38,740 bases of DNA from Planctomycetota bacterium (GCA_020848735.1 JADLHO010000011.1:1-38740), one strand, 5' to 3'. Positions 25,301 to 33,181 are shown, counted from the stretch's first letter. Numbers and translations: made by a program. Notes: generated from the sequence alone by a model not told the origin.

Positions 25301-27279
25301 AGGCCGCGATCCGCGAGCTCCGCGCCGAGGTGCGGCGTGCCGAGCGTCGCGAGGCTGCGGATGCGCACGAGCTCGCCGGCCGCGTGCCAATGCGCGATCA
25401 GGCGCCGCGCCTGGAGTCCGCCGTAGGAGTGTGCGGCCACGTCGTAGCGCGTCGAGGCGAGGCGGTCGCCGTCGAGCAGCTCCGCGTCGAAGCTCGCGAA
25501 CTGCGGCAGGAGGATGCGCACGACCACGCTCATCGTGCTCGAGTGCGCCGCCCCGTAGTCGAGGAAGGGCGGTGAAGCGCGGCGCGAACTCCGCGCCCGG
25601 CCGAGCGTGCCCTCGAACTCGCCGCTGAAGTCGGTCGTGAACGACTCGCTGCTGCCACCCCAACCGTGCAGGAAGAGGACCTGTGGGCGCACGACGTCGG
25701 CTTCCAGCGGCGTGAGGCTCGCGAGCACGCGTTCGCCGTCGACGAAGCCCTCGGCGCGCAGCAGCACGCGGCGACGCTCGCGGCCGTCGCGACGCCGATC
25801 CTCGGCATCGCCGAACTCGACCGGCGCGAGCCAGCGCAGCTTGATGCGTTCGGTGCGCAGCGCGCCGAAGTCGATCCGCTCGGTCTCGAGGCCGGCAGGG
25901 CCATCGATCCGTCCGTCGCCCGGCGACGAGTCGACCGCGAGGCGGCCGAGATCACCGGCCGGCGCGCCTTCGGGTGCGGCGAGCGCCACGCGCACCTGCA
26001 GGCCCTCGGGTGGCGAGGCGATCGAGAGCTTCACGTCCACGTGCGTGCCGCGCTCGGGAGCGCTGGCATCCCCGTCGGCCGTGACTCCCTTCACGATGCC
26101 CGTCGTGCGTGGGCTGCCGGCTTGTCCGTCGTTCTGATCGTCGAAGAGCGAGAGCACGATGCCCTCGAAGCGGAAGTCGACGTTGGCCGACGCATCGCAC
26201 GCGAGCTCGCGCTCCTCGGTCTTCCGCAGCGGCGGGATCGGACCCTCGGGGTCGAATTGCGCCGTGAGCGTGACGGTCTGCGAGCCGCCGCCGAAGCGCG
26301 CGCGCGCGAGCGGCACGCGGTTCAGGCGATAGCGACCCTCGCGATCGGTGCGCGCCTGACGGCCGCCGGGGCCGATCACGAGCGCATCGGCGACGGGCTC
26401 CTCCGCGGTGTTCTGGCCGCGCACGACCTCGCGCGTCACGCGTCCACCGAGATCGACGAAGCAAGGCGGATAGCAGCAGCCCGTGCACGAAGTCCAGCGG
26501 ATGCCCGAGCCGGGATCCGAGACGATGCTCGTGCCGCTCGCGTCGACGGTGGCCGTCCCGATCGCGACCCACTCACCGCTGTCGGGGTTCATCGCCATCA
26601 GCGGCACCGTCTCGTTCGGCGCGAAGCCGTCGTAGTTCGGGAAGCTGATGCGCGCGGGCGGATCGATCCGCAGACCCGAGGGCTGCACGGAGAACACCAC
26701 CGACGAGATCTGCTCGCCGGGCATGCCGCCGGGCAGCAGATGCGGCGGGATGTAGAGCAGCGACATCGCCGGCGGCGGGTCGAGCACCACGCCGTCCTGG
26801 TCGCGCAGGCTGCCGCGTTGGATCGTGATCGACGCGCCGGGGTGGAGCGTCGAGACGATCGTCTGCTCCGCGAGCCCATGCGGGATCGTCTGCTCGGCCA
26901 CGTCGTCGACGGGCACGTGCATCGGCGCCGGCAGGCGGATCACGTCGCCCTGCGCCTCGGGCAGGTTCATCCGCATGCGGAAGCTGCCGCGCGGCGCGGC
27001 CGTCGCGAGATCGACGACGATCGCACGCGTCTGCCGCTTCGCGGTGCGCAGCACGAAGCGCCCCGCCGCGTCGCTCAGGGCGGCGTCCTCGCCGTCGAGC
27101 GTGCGGATCGCCGCGGCGCGGATCGGCTCACCCTCGAGCGAGAGGACCTGACCCTGGATCGCGAGCTCGCGGCCTCGCTGCGAGCGATGGCAGGCAGCGA
27201 GGACGGCGAGACTCGCCGAGAGGAGAACGAGAGGCGCGGCACGCGACGTGCGCACCGCGCGAGACGGATTTCGGCTCAT
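22306..27279 (-). CDS. Giant lipoprotein: alpha/beta-hydrolase (lipase) plus calcium-binding TSP3 repeats
   Basis: The protein has 1657 residues. The signal peptide and lipobox are at residues 17-30 (LLSASLAVLAAC). Residues about 40-75 look like a CarboxypepD_reg-like beta domain (GQVLSLEGEPIRAAAIRTLD). Residues about 530-830 are an alpha/beta hydrolase of the PGAP1/lipase type: VLFLHGWGGS near 533, the nucleophile elbow AHSYGG near 614-619, LATLGTPHLG, Asp in AGDGIVP near 777 and His in LFHTDLTDD near 803 complete a credible triad. A TIG/IPT-like domain follows (residues about 1045-1110). Residues about 1114-1354 are eleven or more thrombospondin type 3 repeats of the D-x-D-x-D-G-x-x-D type. 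A CnaB-like stretch and a DUF4350-like or ThuA-like domain (LIVTGLSRSS onward) close it. It is predicted to be a calcium-stabilised outer-surface esterase or lipase with a long stalk. It is followed downstream by the SUMF1-type gene. Confidence 0.82.
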   Translation of the reverse strand: MSRNPSRAVRTSRAAPLVLLSASLAVLAACHRSQRGRELAIQGQVLSLEGEPIRAAAIRTLDGEDAALSDAAGRFVLRTAKRQTRAIVVDLATAAPRGSFRMRMNLPEAQGDVIRLPAPMHVPVDDVAEQTIPHGLAEQTIVSTLHPGASITIQRGSLRDQDGVVLDPPPAMSLLYIPPHLLPGGMPGEQISSVVFSVQPSGLRIDPPARISFPNYDGFAPNETVPLMAMNPDSGEWVAIGTATVDASGTSIVSDPGSGIRWTSCTGCCYPPCFVDLGGRVTREVVRGQNTAEEPVADALVIGPGGRQARTDREGRYRLNRVPLARARFGGGSQTVTLTAQFDPEGPIPPLRKTEERELACDASANVDFRFEGIVLSLFDDQNDGQAGSPRTTGIVKGVTADGDASAPERGTHVDVKLSIASPPEGLQVRVALAAPEGAPAGDLGRLAVDSSPGDGRIDGPAGLETERIDFGALRTERIKLRWLAPVEFGDAEDRRRDGRERRRVLLRAEGFVDGERVLASLTPLEADVVRPQVLFLHGWGGSSESFTTDFSGEFEGTLGRARSSRRASPPFLDYGAAHSSTMSVVVRILLPQFASFDAELLDGDRLASTRYDVAAHSYGGLQARRLIAHWHAAGELVRIRSLATLGTPHLGAELADRGLNLAQEPAVPGSAADLSLLRNAGGQFLSEQTIADLDASDARSGAWHELSTLVRMREEGRRGDSPPLPGDLSAHLLPLDFGFIGGVRYRLFRSAASGWADRQATGIVEWASGCRSRAGDGIVPAPSASAGVETPGLREELPGSLFHTDLTDDEGTAQRVRAFFAGVAATAVPSPSFDNSGPILRWMDRVDASDLPGHETSVVFRGHALRGVESTQLRFETRRGPRTVTLLPNQVGDDEVRYDFRQWMSTPNESERMASGYVRVIVDGVASNGLYLQFPGESLRRPGVNQRGPVPAGVGGASTTRVLEIDHGDPVLHDPVVLLWDLVLVPRIVSTQPLQGDYRSVAEIELPARLVSGELRVAEGLREASEPVAFGVTPSIHGLEPASTCVGMTVRIDGRWFGTARERVELHIGGVPQPVLEVVPDAIRFVVADGTRSGPVELRVAGVAALEQPRLQLGEDGDFDGMPDAYELAEGLRPDDPRDALLDLDGDRVVNREEYRRGLRAALADSDGGGVDDGTELRLGLDPRDPADDDGDGDGDGLTRGEELALGTDPLRFDTDGDQLGDGTEVRGGIRGIVTDPLDADGDDDRLVDGEELLGAGTDPRVPDTDGDARGDGDELHGLDGAPPSDPLDRDTDDDGLEDGAEVGVHRTNPRLRDSDGDGLDDRDELQRGLDPLRADSDGDGLGDGLELAAGSNPLVAGPSTVLVGRVQFADGSAAPAATVSVTRVPLARFGTQSAADGSFAFASRFPADVPPIVVTASARDPNGVVKVGRSGGVALQPGTTDAGTLRLDLLRALIVTGLSRSSEPGNTQVMTSYFQSGLSALAIESDLADEVPVEIDAGYALVCDLRFSNVFGLPAHERSTFASWLAPGRTLIVHGENSGFAARNFAIQDWLIELGGGFVSVATQNGAQQQACTHPQIGSTPNQVAQVGFAVPGRILDPGLGARVTSESIAAWRQGQLTQSPNARIVLVMDINMWTGALGTGNRPFFENLIHFATR
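23218..23940 (-). repeat. Array of thrombospondin type 3 calcium-binding repeats inside the giant lipoprotein
   Basis: Units of about 24 residues with the pattern D-x-D-G-D-G-L-x-D-G-x-E-x-x-x-G-T-x-P. Examples are DTDGDQLGDGTEV, DTDDDGLEDGAEV and DSDGDGLDDRDEL. Units differ at the base level, so this is a protein-level repeat, not a recent duplication. Confidence 0.85.
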
Positions 27280-27327
27280 GCGTGGTTCCTCGATGGAGTC
27301 CCACGCCTGAAGGCACCCGGCGCGCGC

Positions 27328-27368
27328 GATCTGTCGCGGCGCGCGCGGACTGGGTGCCGCGACAGATC
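27328..27368. promoter_or_regulatory. 13-bp inverted repeat carrying two CGCGACAGATC motifs
   Basis: GATCTGTCGCGGC (27328-27340) and its exact complement GCCGCGACAGATC (27356-27368) are separated by 15 bases. The copy facing the giant lipoprotein reads CGCGACAGATC toward its ATG, 48 bases away, like the copies before the starts at 12933 and 36639. It may be a dimer-bound operator or promoter pair. As RNA it could also fold as a hairpin after the minus-strand gene ending at 27503. Confidence 0.42.
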
Positions 27369-27502
27369 CTGCGATACGCGGTCCTTTGCCTGCGCGTGAT
27401 CAGGAGCTGCGTCTTCGACCCCGCTCACCTGCGCCCCGAGCCCGTGGCCACGGAGCGCCCCACTTCCTCCTCGTCACCGATCGGGGCTCGACCAGGGCAG
27501 CG

Positions 27503-28432
27503 TTACTCACCCTCGCGCGTGAACTCGAAACGCCGCGGTGTCCCCCCCTTCAGGTAGCCGATCGTGGCGCTCAATCCGCCCTCGGCCGAGAACTCGTACA
27601 CGATGCGCTTCGGGTAGTCGTGGCGCGGGTTGTCGAAGACGGCGCGCGACGGCGTCAGTTCGGTCAGCACGAACTCCGTCGCCTTGGCACCGCCGGGCTG
27701 CGCCACATAGACCAGGCCGCCGTCGCGCTCGACGATGCGCAGGTACTCGAACGCGACCATCTTGCCGCTCGTATTGACCGTGCGGGACACGGCCAGCATC
27801 GCGCCGCCCAAGGGTGGGCTCCAGCGCTCCTCGACCGACGAGCCGGAGCTCCGCTTTCCGACCCACGCACCGGCCAACCAACCCAGGTCATCGATCACCG
27901 CCTCCGTCGGCGTCGGCATCGGAATGTCCTCCGCCTTGCGATAGAGCGCGGTCGACACGCCGCGCTTCGGCGGATCCACGGCCACGCTCACGAGCAGTCC
28001 GTCGGCCGTCATGCGAAAGGTCCGGCGGATGAGCCCGATGCCCTCGGTGGAGCTGCCCGGCAGGCGCTCGAACTTCACGTCGTACTCGAAGCTGCCGTCC
28101 TTCCAGGAACCCTGATAGCGCACGGTCCGCTGTGCCTCCGCGACCTCGGTGACCGAGCCATCGATCGCGACGCGCACATTGCGATGCCCGGAACCATGAC
28201 CGTTCAGGATCACCGCAGCGCCACCCTCCTCGACTCGCATCGAGAACGTCGACGACATCGGAGGACCCAACTGCTCGAGGCTACGGCCCTCGGTGCGGTC
28301 TTCGACGTAGATCCACTCGCCGTCGAGCGCGCGCAGATCGCTTGCCTGCGCCGCGCGCTCCTGAGGGATGGGCGCCCTCGCGAGCGCGCCGACGGTTGCG
28401 AGTGCTGCTGCCAGACAAGTGCGCAAGTGCAT
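27503..28432 (-). CDS. Secreted two-domain protein, C-terminal DUF6265
   Basis: The protein has 309 residues from the ATG at 28432, which has AAAGGA 9 bases upstream. Signal peptide: MHLRTCLAAALATVGALARA. The N-terminal domain (about 30-175) starts DLRALDGEWIYVEDRTEG and runs as beta strands, like a lipocalin-type ligand-binding barrel. The C-terminal domain (185-309) matches DUF6265: LGWLAGAWVGKR, EERWSPPLGGAMLAVSRTV, LVYVAQPGGAKATEFVLTEL, FDNPRHDYPKRIVY. DUF6265 has no assigned chemistry. It lies alone on the strand, with 223 bases to the next minus-strand start at 27279. Confidence 0.82.
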   Translation of the reverse strand: MHLRTCLAAALATVGALARAPIPQERAAQASDLRALDGEWIYVEDRTEGRSLEQLGPPMSSTFSMRVEEGGAAVILNGHGSGHRNVRVAIDGSVTEVAEAQRTVRYQGSWKDGSFEYDVKFERLPGSSTEGIGLIRRTFRMTADGLLVSVAVDPPKRGVSTALYRKAEDIPMPTPTEAVIDDLGWLAGAWVGKRSSGSSVEERWSPPLGGAMLAVSRTVNTSGKMVAFEYLRIVERDGGLVYVAQPGGAKATEFVLTELTPSRAVFDNPRHDYPKRIVYEFSAEGGLSATIGYLKGGTPRRFEFTREGE

Positions 28433-28570
28433 CGTGAGTTCCTTTCTCGGGACCTGCTCGAAGGAGAATGACGGATTGCCGTGGTCGTCCTCGCGAAACC
28501 GCCCGGACGACGCGGCGCTCGTCCGCTCCGGCGCCGAGTGGCGCGGCATCCTACTGCGCTCGAGGTGCCG

Positions 28571-28936
28571 CTACTCGATCCTCGCGAGGAGCACCAGGCC
28601 GTGCGGGAACGCGATCGCCCTCAGAGCATCGTGCAACGCCTGCTCGTCTTCCTCACTGCGGATGGTGCCGAAGACGACGACGCTACATCCCGTGCTGACG
28701 AAGGCTCGAAGCTCACCGAATCGCTGATCCGCAATCAAGCTCGCCTGCACCGCTGGCAGGACCTCACGCGACTCCGCCATCCATCGCGCCTGGCGCACCG
28801 CGGTCGGGCCGAACCACAGGAACAACCAGAGCCCGACGGCGATGGCCAGGAGCAGGGCGAGTCGGGAGCTTTGCCTGATTGCCGTCTTCACTCGTGCGGG
28901 TTCTACCTCGACGAGCTGCATGCGACGCCGTGGCAC
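28571..28936 (-). CDS. Small membrane protein with BON-like C-terminus
   Basis: The protein has 121 residues from a GTG at 28936 with GAGG about 8 bases upstream; an ATG at 28921 is the alternative (116 residues). There is one membrane helix (LALLLAIAVGLWLFLWFG, about 27-44) after a basic N-terminus. The C-terminal 60 residues (VSTGCSVVVFGTIRSEEDEQ, then LHDALRAIAFPHGLVLLARI) look like a short BON-type or divergent sensor fold. The start overlaps the end of a poorly supported frame to its right, suggesting that the region has decayed or uses coupled translation. The function is unknown. Confidence 0.55.
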   Translation of the reverse strand: MPRRRMQLVEVEPARVKTAIRQSSRLALLLAIAVGLWLFLWFGPTAVRQARWMAESREVLPAVQASLIADQRFGELRAFVSTGCSVVVFGTIRSEEDEQALHDALRAIAFPHGLVLLARIE

Positions 28937-29232
28937 CCGGTGCCTCGCGGATCGATCCAGCCGGCGCCGATCACGATCTCATACCGACCCGATGCTCGTG
29001 CGGTGCGATCGCGGTCACCCCCCACTCGTCTGAAGCCAACCTGCCCTGCCCGACCAGATCCCCGTAGCCGATCGGGATCATGCTCGGCCTGAGGAAGGAC
29101 CGCCGCGGAAGCTGCAGCGGCGATCCGGGCATCCCCTCTGCGGAGCGCGTCCACGCGCGGTCCGGAACTCTCGATCAGCTCGTCGATCGTCGCGGCGTCG
29201 ACCCGCTTGGTTCGGTCCCAAGCAGGGACCAC
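28903..29232 (-). pseudogene. Decayed or doubtful frame directly downstream of the PH-like gene
   Basis: The first half (VVPAWDRTKRVDAATIDEL, RVDALRRGDARIAAAAS) has the codon bias of the neighbours, with high G/C at third positions. It even continues, in frame, the gene that ends at 29305: reading past that TGA gives 24 more sense codons up to this GTG. After about 29060 the bias moves to another frame (IGYGDLVGQGRLASDEWGV) and then back. This points to frameshifts in an old gene or a fused C-terminal part of the PH-like gene. I recognise no family. Confidence 0.35.
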
Positions 29233-29304
29233 GCCCGGCGAGCGGCCAAGGTCCTCGGGCCTCAGGGCGGGATCGAGGGCCCCAGGACGAGCCGGATCCG
29301 CTGC

Positions 29305-29715
29305 TCAGCGCAACAGGTCGGCGGGTAGGGCAGCCGCAGCAGCAGCAGCATTGGCGAGGTAGAGAGCGAGCTTCAGTTCCGGTCCCCGGAGGAGCGAGGG
29401 CCGCCCCGTCTGCGCCACGAGGGTGAGGTGCGGGCCGAGCGGGCCGTCGGGCGTGAGGTAGGCGGCACTCAGCAGGTCCGCCCCGGCGGGCCTCGTGGCA
29501 CCCGGGAACCATGCAACGTAGTCGGACTCGAAGAGCCCGAGGAAGAGCTCTGCCCGCACGATGATGCGGCGATCGGTGATGAAGAGATCCAGGTCCTGGA
29601 TGACCGGAATGCTCACGGTGGCGCGAAAGGTGGGTCCGGTGCGAGCGACAGCGCCCTTGATCGCCGGGGCATGGAAGCGCAGGGCCTCGCCGGATTCGAG
29701 CGGGGGGTGGTTCAT
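29305..29715 (-). CDS. PH-like domain protein, unknown function
   Basis: The protein has 136 residues from the ATG at 29715. The strand pattern DLDLFITDRRIIVRAELFLG, followed by DYVAWFPGATRP and LTLVAQTG, resembles bacterial PH-like domains, in which 'L.(I/L)T..R(I/L)' is the usual first hairpin. There is no signal peptide or membrane helix. It ends LPADLLR, with an Ala-rich stretch coded by CAG-rich DNA just before. The in-frame sequence after the stop keeps a coding character. The fold call is moderate; the role is unknown. Confidence 0.55.
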   Translation of the reverse strand: MNHPPLESGEALRFHAPAIKGAVARTGPTFRATVSIPVIQDLDLFITDRRIIVRAELFLGLFESDYVAWFPGATRPAGADLLSAAYLTPDGPLGPHLTLVAQTGRPSLLRGPELKLALYLANAAAAAAALPADLLR

Positions 29716-29923
29716 GCGACAGGTGCGGAATTGAGATGCCGGGGCGGCCTTCGTCTGCGTTCGACGATGCAGCGATTCCCTCGATGGTGCTACAGGAAAA
29801 CTCCCCGCTGGCCTCTGCGCGGAAACGTCAGATCGCGCACCCCTGACGGACAGGTCCTTGCGGATTTCGCCGACGCGGTCCATCCCGTGGCCGTTGTCCT
29901 GCGTTCACATGGGATCGGCTGCG

Positions 29924-30262
29924 TCACTGCATGGCGAAGGACACGGCCAGGACCGCACCCACGAGCGCCACGACGATCGTCAGTGCGATCAGGCCACGAC
30001 GTCGACGACTACGCTGGAACTCATCCCAGCCCTCCGGGTCGAGGAAATGGCGGCTGTCCGCAGCCGGACGCACCGCACCTCCCTTCACAAGGCCCTGAAG
30101 CCGTCGCCTGTCGAAGGAACGCTGCAGCGGCAATTGAATCGCCGACTCAGCGGTCAACGCCTGTGCGTCCGCGAGCTGCCGGTAGATGCGCGCCTCGGCG
30201 CGTCTCATCGCGACCACCATGAGAAGCGGCATCAGACTCGGGACCAGAGTGGCTGCGCTCAT
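29924..30262 (-). CDS. Small two-helix membrane protein
   Basis: The protein has 112 residues from the ATG at 30262 with GAGGAGA about 8 bases upstream. A hydrophobic N-terminus (TLVPSLMPLLMVVAM) and a C-terminal membrane helix (LIALTIVVALVGAVLAVSFAM) flank a charged middle (AEARIYRQLADAQALTAESA, SRHFLDPEGWDEFQRSRRRR). Both ends in the membrane with a cytoplasmic loop is the simplest topology. No family is recognised. The neighbours to both sides are poorly conserved ORFs. Confidence 0.6.
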   Translation of the reverse strand: MSAATLVPSLMPLLMVVAMRRAEARIYRQLADAQALTAESAIQLPLQRSFDRRRLQGLVKGGAVRPAADSRHFLDPEGWDEFQRSRRRRGLIALTIVVALVGAVLAVSFAMQ

Positions 30263-30814
30263 CACCTGTCTCCTCGGAGCTTCGTCCCAGAACGAACAGG
30301 ACCAGATCCCGGGAAGGCCGCGAGCGAGGCTCCGCCCTCGAAGCGGGCAAGTCGCGACTCTCTGGATGGATCGGTGGTGGACGGAGCCGCTGGGACGCGG
30401 CGGGGCGGATTCGATCCAGGAATGGACCCGCGCGCAACCGGTCTTGGCGCGACGCACTCCGCGGCACCGCCGACGGTGTCGCCTGCGCCATTGCTTGCCG
30501 AGATGGCCGGGCCCGGCGATACGCAGAGCTCCTTCTCGAGCCGACGACGCGCTCCGGGCCACCGGTGGAAACTCGTCGAGGGCGTCCCCCGTCGTCCTCG
30601 GCACGACGAAGATCGCTTCGAGCTCCGGCGGGCGAACCCGGCCAACGAACCGCAATCCGCATGCGCGGATGCGCCGGACTGTCACCGGCATGCCATGAGC
30701 GGCGCAGGGGTCTCGCGGTCAGGTTGCGAGGGGTCGAGCTGTCGCACCCGGCGATCCTCCCAAGAAGCACGCTTGCATGGCGGTCCGTCCTACCCAGTCG
30801 GGCGCGTGACGCCG
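30263..30814. other. 552-base stretch without a supported gene
   Basis: All frames across this stretch either lack G/C-rich third positions or are rich in Arg/Pro/Ser as expected of out-of-frame reading. I see no attC-like core, no tRNA shape and no conserved motif. The minus-strand fragment LRFVGRVRPPELEAIFVVP (near 30600-30660) is the only piece with coding-like composition and might be a gene remnant. Confidence 0.4.
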
Positions 30815-31444
30815 TCACCGACGCACATAGCGCAGGTGCGTGGCGGCGGGACCGTCGAGAACCCGGTCGATGCGAAATTGTGGTCCAGGCTCGCGAAGGT
30901 TCTCGAAGAGCCGCCGCCCACCGCCGAACAACACGGGCGCCAGGGCGATCTCCAGCTCGTCGACGACTCCCAGGTTCAGGTACTGCTGGATCACATCCGC
31001 GCCACCCGCGATGCGAACGTCGCGACGGCCTGCGGCTTCTCGAGCCAGCTCCAGGGCGCGCTCCGGCCCTTCCTGGATGAAGTGGAAGGTCGTTCCACCC
31101 GGCCGCACCCAGGGATCGCGCCGCTCATGGGTGAGCACGTAGACCGGTGTGTGAAATGGCGCCTCCTCGGGCCAGGCGACCTCACCTTGGTCGAACATGC
31201 GTTTGCCCATGATGTTGGCGCCGATGCGCTCCGTGGTGCGGCGAAGAAGGTCGTTGACCGGACCGGTCTCTCCCCCGCTGCCGAGCTTGAGGTTCTCCCG
31301 GAAGTGCTGCTGATCGACGATCCAGGCCATCAGCGCGCCCCACTTGGCCGCCCAGTTCCTGTGCTCCGGCTTGCCCATGGTCATCCCTTCCGGTGCCATG
31401 TAGCCGTCGAGGCTGAGTCCGATATTGACGAAGACGACGCTCAT
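30815..31444 (-). CDS. Dihydrofolate reductase / RibD C-terminal family protein
   Basis: The protein has 209 residues, starting with GGAGG just upstream of the ATG at 31444. It begins VVFVNIGLSLDGYMA, the usual first strand of the family, and ends VVDELEIALAPVLFGGGRRL, the usual last motif. IMGKRMFD, PVYVLTHE and IAGGADVIQQYL lie between. Members reduce a variety of pyrimidine or dihydrofolate-like substrates with NADPH, and many genomic copies have unknown substrates. It is probably a stand-alone oxidoreductase. It lies in the same orientation as the VOC gene but 233 bases apart. Confidence 0.88.
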   Translation of the reverse strand: MSVVFVNIGLSLDGYMAPEGMTMGKPEHRNWAAKWGALMAWIVDQQHFRENLKLGSGGETGPVNDLLRRTTERIGANIMGKRMFDQGEVAWPEEAPFHTPVYVLTHERRDPWVRPGGTTFHFIQEGPERALELAREAAGRRDVRIAGGADVIQQYLNLGVVDELEIALAPVLFGGGRRLFENLREPGPQFRIDRVLDGPAATHLRYVRR

Positions 31445-31677
31445 GATCCTCCGTTCGCAGGTGGCGACCTAAGGACGCGGGGCCCGCTCCCTGTCGGGAG
31501 CGGTTCCGGCCGCCGCGCAATTCGTGCCTGGACTGGCGACTCGCGCCCCGCCAGGCGCCGGTCGCCGATGCCGGTGCGGCGCCTCGGCCCGGTTCGCGAC
31601 AGCAGGGAACTCACGTGCGCCATGGTCGCCGGTCGCGATCAACCGCACAAGCTCTGCGGAGCGCTGACCCCGGACGG

Positions 31678-32139
31678 CTACGCCTCCTCGTAGGCGCGTT
31701 CGAGAGCCGCCACGTCCAACTTCACCATCGTCATCATCGCATCCATCACGGCCTTGACCTTCTTGGGGTCCTTGTCGCCGATCAGTTCGATGAACCGCCT
31801 CGGGACGATCTGCCAGGAGAGGCCGAATGGGTCCTTGATCCATCCGCACGCCGTCGGCTTCGCACCGGCTCTGACGAGTTTCTCCCAGTACTCGTCGACC
31901 TCCTTCTGGTCCACGCAATCCACGTAGAGCGAGAGGCCCTCCGAGAAGCTGAAGTACGGCCCCCCGTTGTAGCCCATGAAGAGCTGCCCGCCGACGACGA
32001 ACTCGGCGGAGGTGACAGGGCCGTCCTTGCCGGTCCGAGCGACCTTCCTGATCTCCGAATCCGGGAACGTCTTCGTATAGAACTCCATGGCCGCGTCGAG
32101 CTGGTCGTTGAACATCAGGAACGGTGTGACCTTGGTCAT
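31678..32139 (-). CDS. PhnB-like glyoxalase/VOC superfamily protein
   Basis: The protein has 153 residues from the ATG at 32139, with GAGGA about 12 bases upstream. The VOC pattern is clear: TPFLMFNDQLDAAMEFYTKT, SAEFVVGGQLFMGYNGG, LSLYVDCVDQKEVDEYWEKL, ACGWIKDPFGLSWQIVPR. It is the PhnB/3-demethylubiquinone-9-methyltransferase-like subfamily, most of whose members have no known substrate. The GWIKDPFGLSWQIVP end is the family hallmark. Together with the RibD/DHFR-like gene it forms a pair that is common in environmental genomes. It lies just outside the integron array. Confidence 0.9.
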   Translation of the reverse strand: MTKVTPFLMFNDQLDAAMEFYTKTFPDSEIRKVARTGKDGPVTSAEFVVGGQLFMGYNGGPYFSFSEGLSLYVDCVDQKEVDEYWEKLVRAGAKPTACGWIKDPFGLSWQIVPRRFIELIGDKDPKKVKAVMDAMMTMVKLDVAALERAYEEA

Positions 32140-32371
32140 CGGAGTTGGTCCTCGCGGTCTGGCGGTGATCGGGGAGCGACTGCAAACGCGGCACGGCGCG
32201 CGGCGGCCTGCCTCGCGGACCGACGGCAGCCGTCCTGGCTCGCTCAGGGTAGCGTGCATCGGAATGGCATCGATGGCGGAGGGGGAAGAGGCGTGAGAGA
32301 AACCGGCGTCGCGACGCACCGGGCGTCGCCGACCGGTGGGGTCGGAACTCCGTCGCGTCGCGCCGTCACGC

Positions 32372-32582
32372 TGACCTCGTCGTCGTATCGACATACCGCG
32401 CTCGGCAGACCCCTCCGCTCGCCTCGTTGTCGGTCCACCGCGCCGGGGTCCTCGATCGGCTCCTCGCCGGACACCCACTGCACCGAGCGCATTCTCACGC
32501 CCGTGCGCTCACTCACCAGCGACACTTGGACCCCGGCGCCAACGAGGGCCTGGACCTCGAATCGCGTCACCGCGTCGAACAC
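32372..32582 (-). pseudogene. istA: IS21-family transposase (istA) N-terminal remnant
   Basis: About 70 residues match the N-terminal helix-turn-helix and linker of IS21-type transposases: EVQALVGAGVQVSLVSERTG (normally 'E..A.G.S...VA.RTGVS..TV'), then EEPIEDPGAVDRQRGERRG and LPSAVCRYDDEV (normally 'GRPS....Y...V'). The catalytic D-D-E region and the istB partner are absent, and the frame downstream has no transposase character. The terminal inverted repeats of the element were not found. It is a decayed fragment next to the distal end of the cassette array. Confidence 0.62.
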
Positions 32583-32720
32583 AGCTCGCAGCTTCCGCCC
32601 TCGCCACCCGCCTCGAGCACGAAGTCGCTGCAGCGCCGCACTTTCTGGCCTGAGCAGGCGGAACTTCGGCCCCGCCTCAGCACGCCAGACTTTCCGGAAC
32701 CCACACTACTCATGTCTGAC

Positions 32721-32820
32721 GCCCAACGCCATTTTCCCCTGAGGCACGAGCCGCGTCGCGAGGGGCTTCCTTGCTCTGGTGGTTTCATTGCGCCTCGTCA
32801 GCTCCTGGGGCTTGTTGGGC
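32721..32820 (-). repeat. attC recombination site of cassette 5
   Basis: Outer cores GCCCAAC (32721-32727) and GTTGGGC (32814-32820) are complementary, and inner arms (TGAGGC and GCCTCGTCA) pair as well. The site is 100 bases long. The last codons of the gene ending at 32785 lie inside it. Confidence 0.85.
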
Positions 32821-33081
32821 GGAGTTCCTACGCGCCACGTAGCGAGCAAGGCCAGAAGAGAAAGCGAGCAAGACGAATCCGCAGACTGGCACGACAAGGT
32901 CCTCAAAGAAGCCGAAGCGCAGCGGCCTGACAAAGTCCTCCTCGGAAGCGTACATCGACGGCCCAACAGGCATCTGAAACATCAACCACGTGATGGCCGA
33001 CTGCGCACTCTGGATCGTGCCGACCAGGATCGTGGCGATCGCCGTCAGCCTCAGAATCGAACGAGCCTGTGATTCAGTCAT
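32785..33081 (-). CDS. Cassette 5: small membrane protein of unknown function
   Basis: The protein has 98 residues from the ATG at 33081. Two membrane helices: about 8-33 (ILRLTAIATILVGTIQSAQS) and 58-78 (FFEDLVVPVCGFVLLAFSSG). Its last 13 residues (NSAQQAPGADEAQ) are encoded by the attC site itself, a common feature of cassette genes. Small two-helix proteins are frequent in integron cassettes, mostly without known function. The Shine-Dalgarno sequence is weak. Confidence 0.75.
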   Translation of the reverse strand: MTESQARSILRLTAIATILVGTIQSAQSAITWLMFQMPVGPSMYASEEDFVRPLRFGFFEDLVVPVCGFVLLAFSSGLARYVARRNSAQQAPGADEAQ

Positions 33082-33102
33082 CGGCGTTCATTCACCCCGT
33101 CC

Positions 33103-33168
33103 GCCCAACGACTTTGGCCATCAGCCGCGGGCCGCTTGGGGCTTGCCGGTTGCATGGCCCTGTTGGGC
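33103..33168 (-). repeat. attC recombination site of cassette 4
   Basis: GCCCAAC (33103-33109) and GTTGGGC (33162-33168) bound a 66-base imperfect palindrome. It follows the stop of the cassette-4 gene (33182) by 13 bases. It is the shortest site of the array with a full core pair. Confidence 0.85.
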
Positions 33169-33181
33169 GGCAGCATACGCG

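Noticed and set aside
29331..29352. CAG-rich run as a microsatellite of interest
   Set aside because: It encodes an Ala stretch in the PH-like protein and is short and imperfect.
30815..32139. RibD/DHFR-like and VOC genes as further integron cassettes
   Set aside because: Both are in array orientation, but no RYYYAAC/GTTRRRY core pair was found after either gene.
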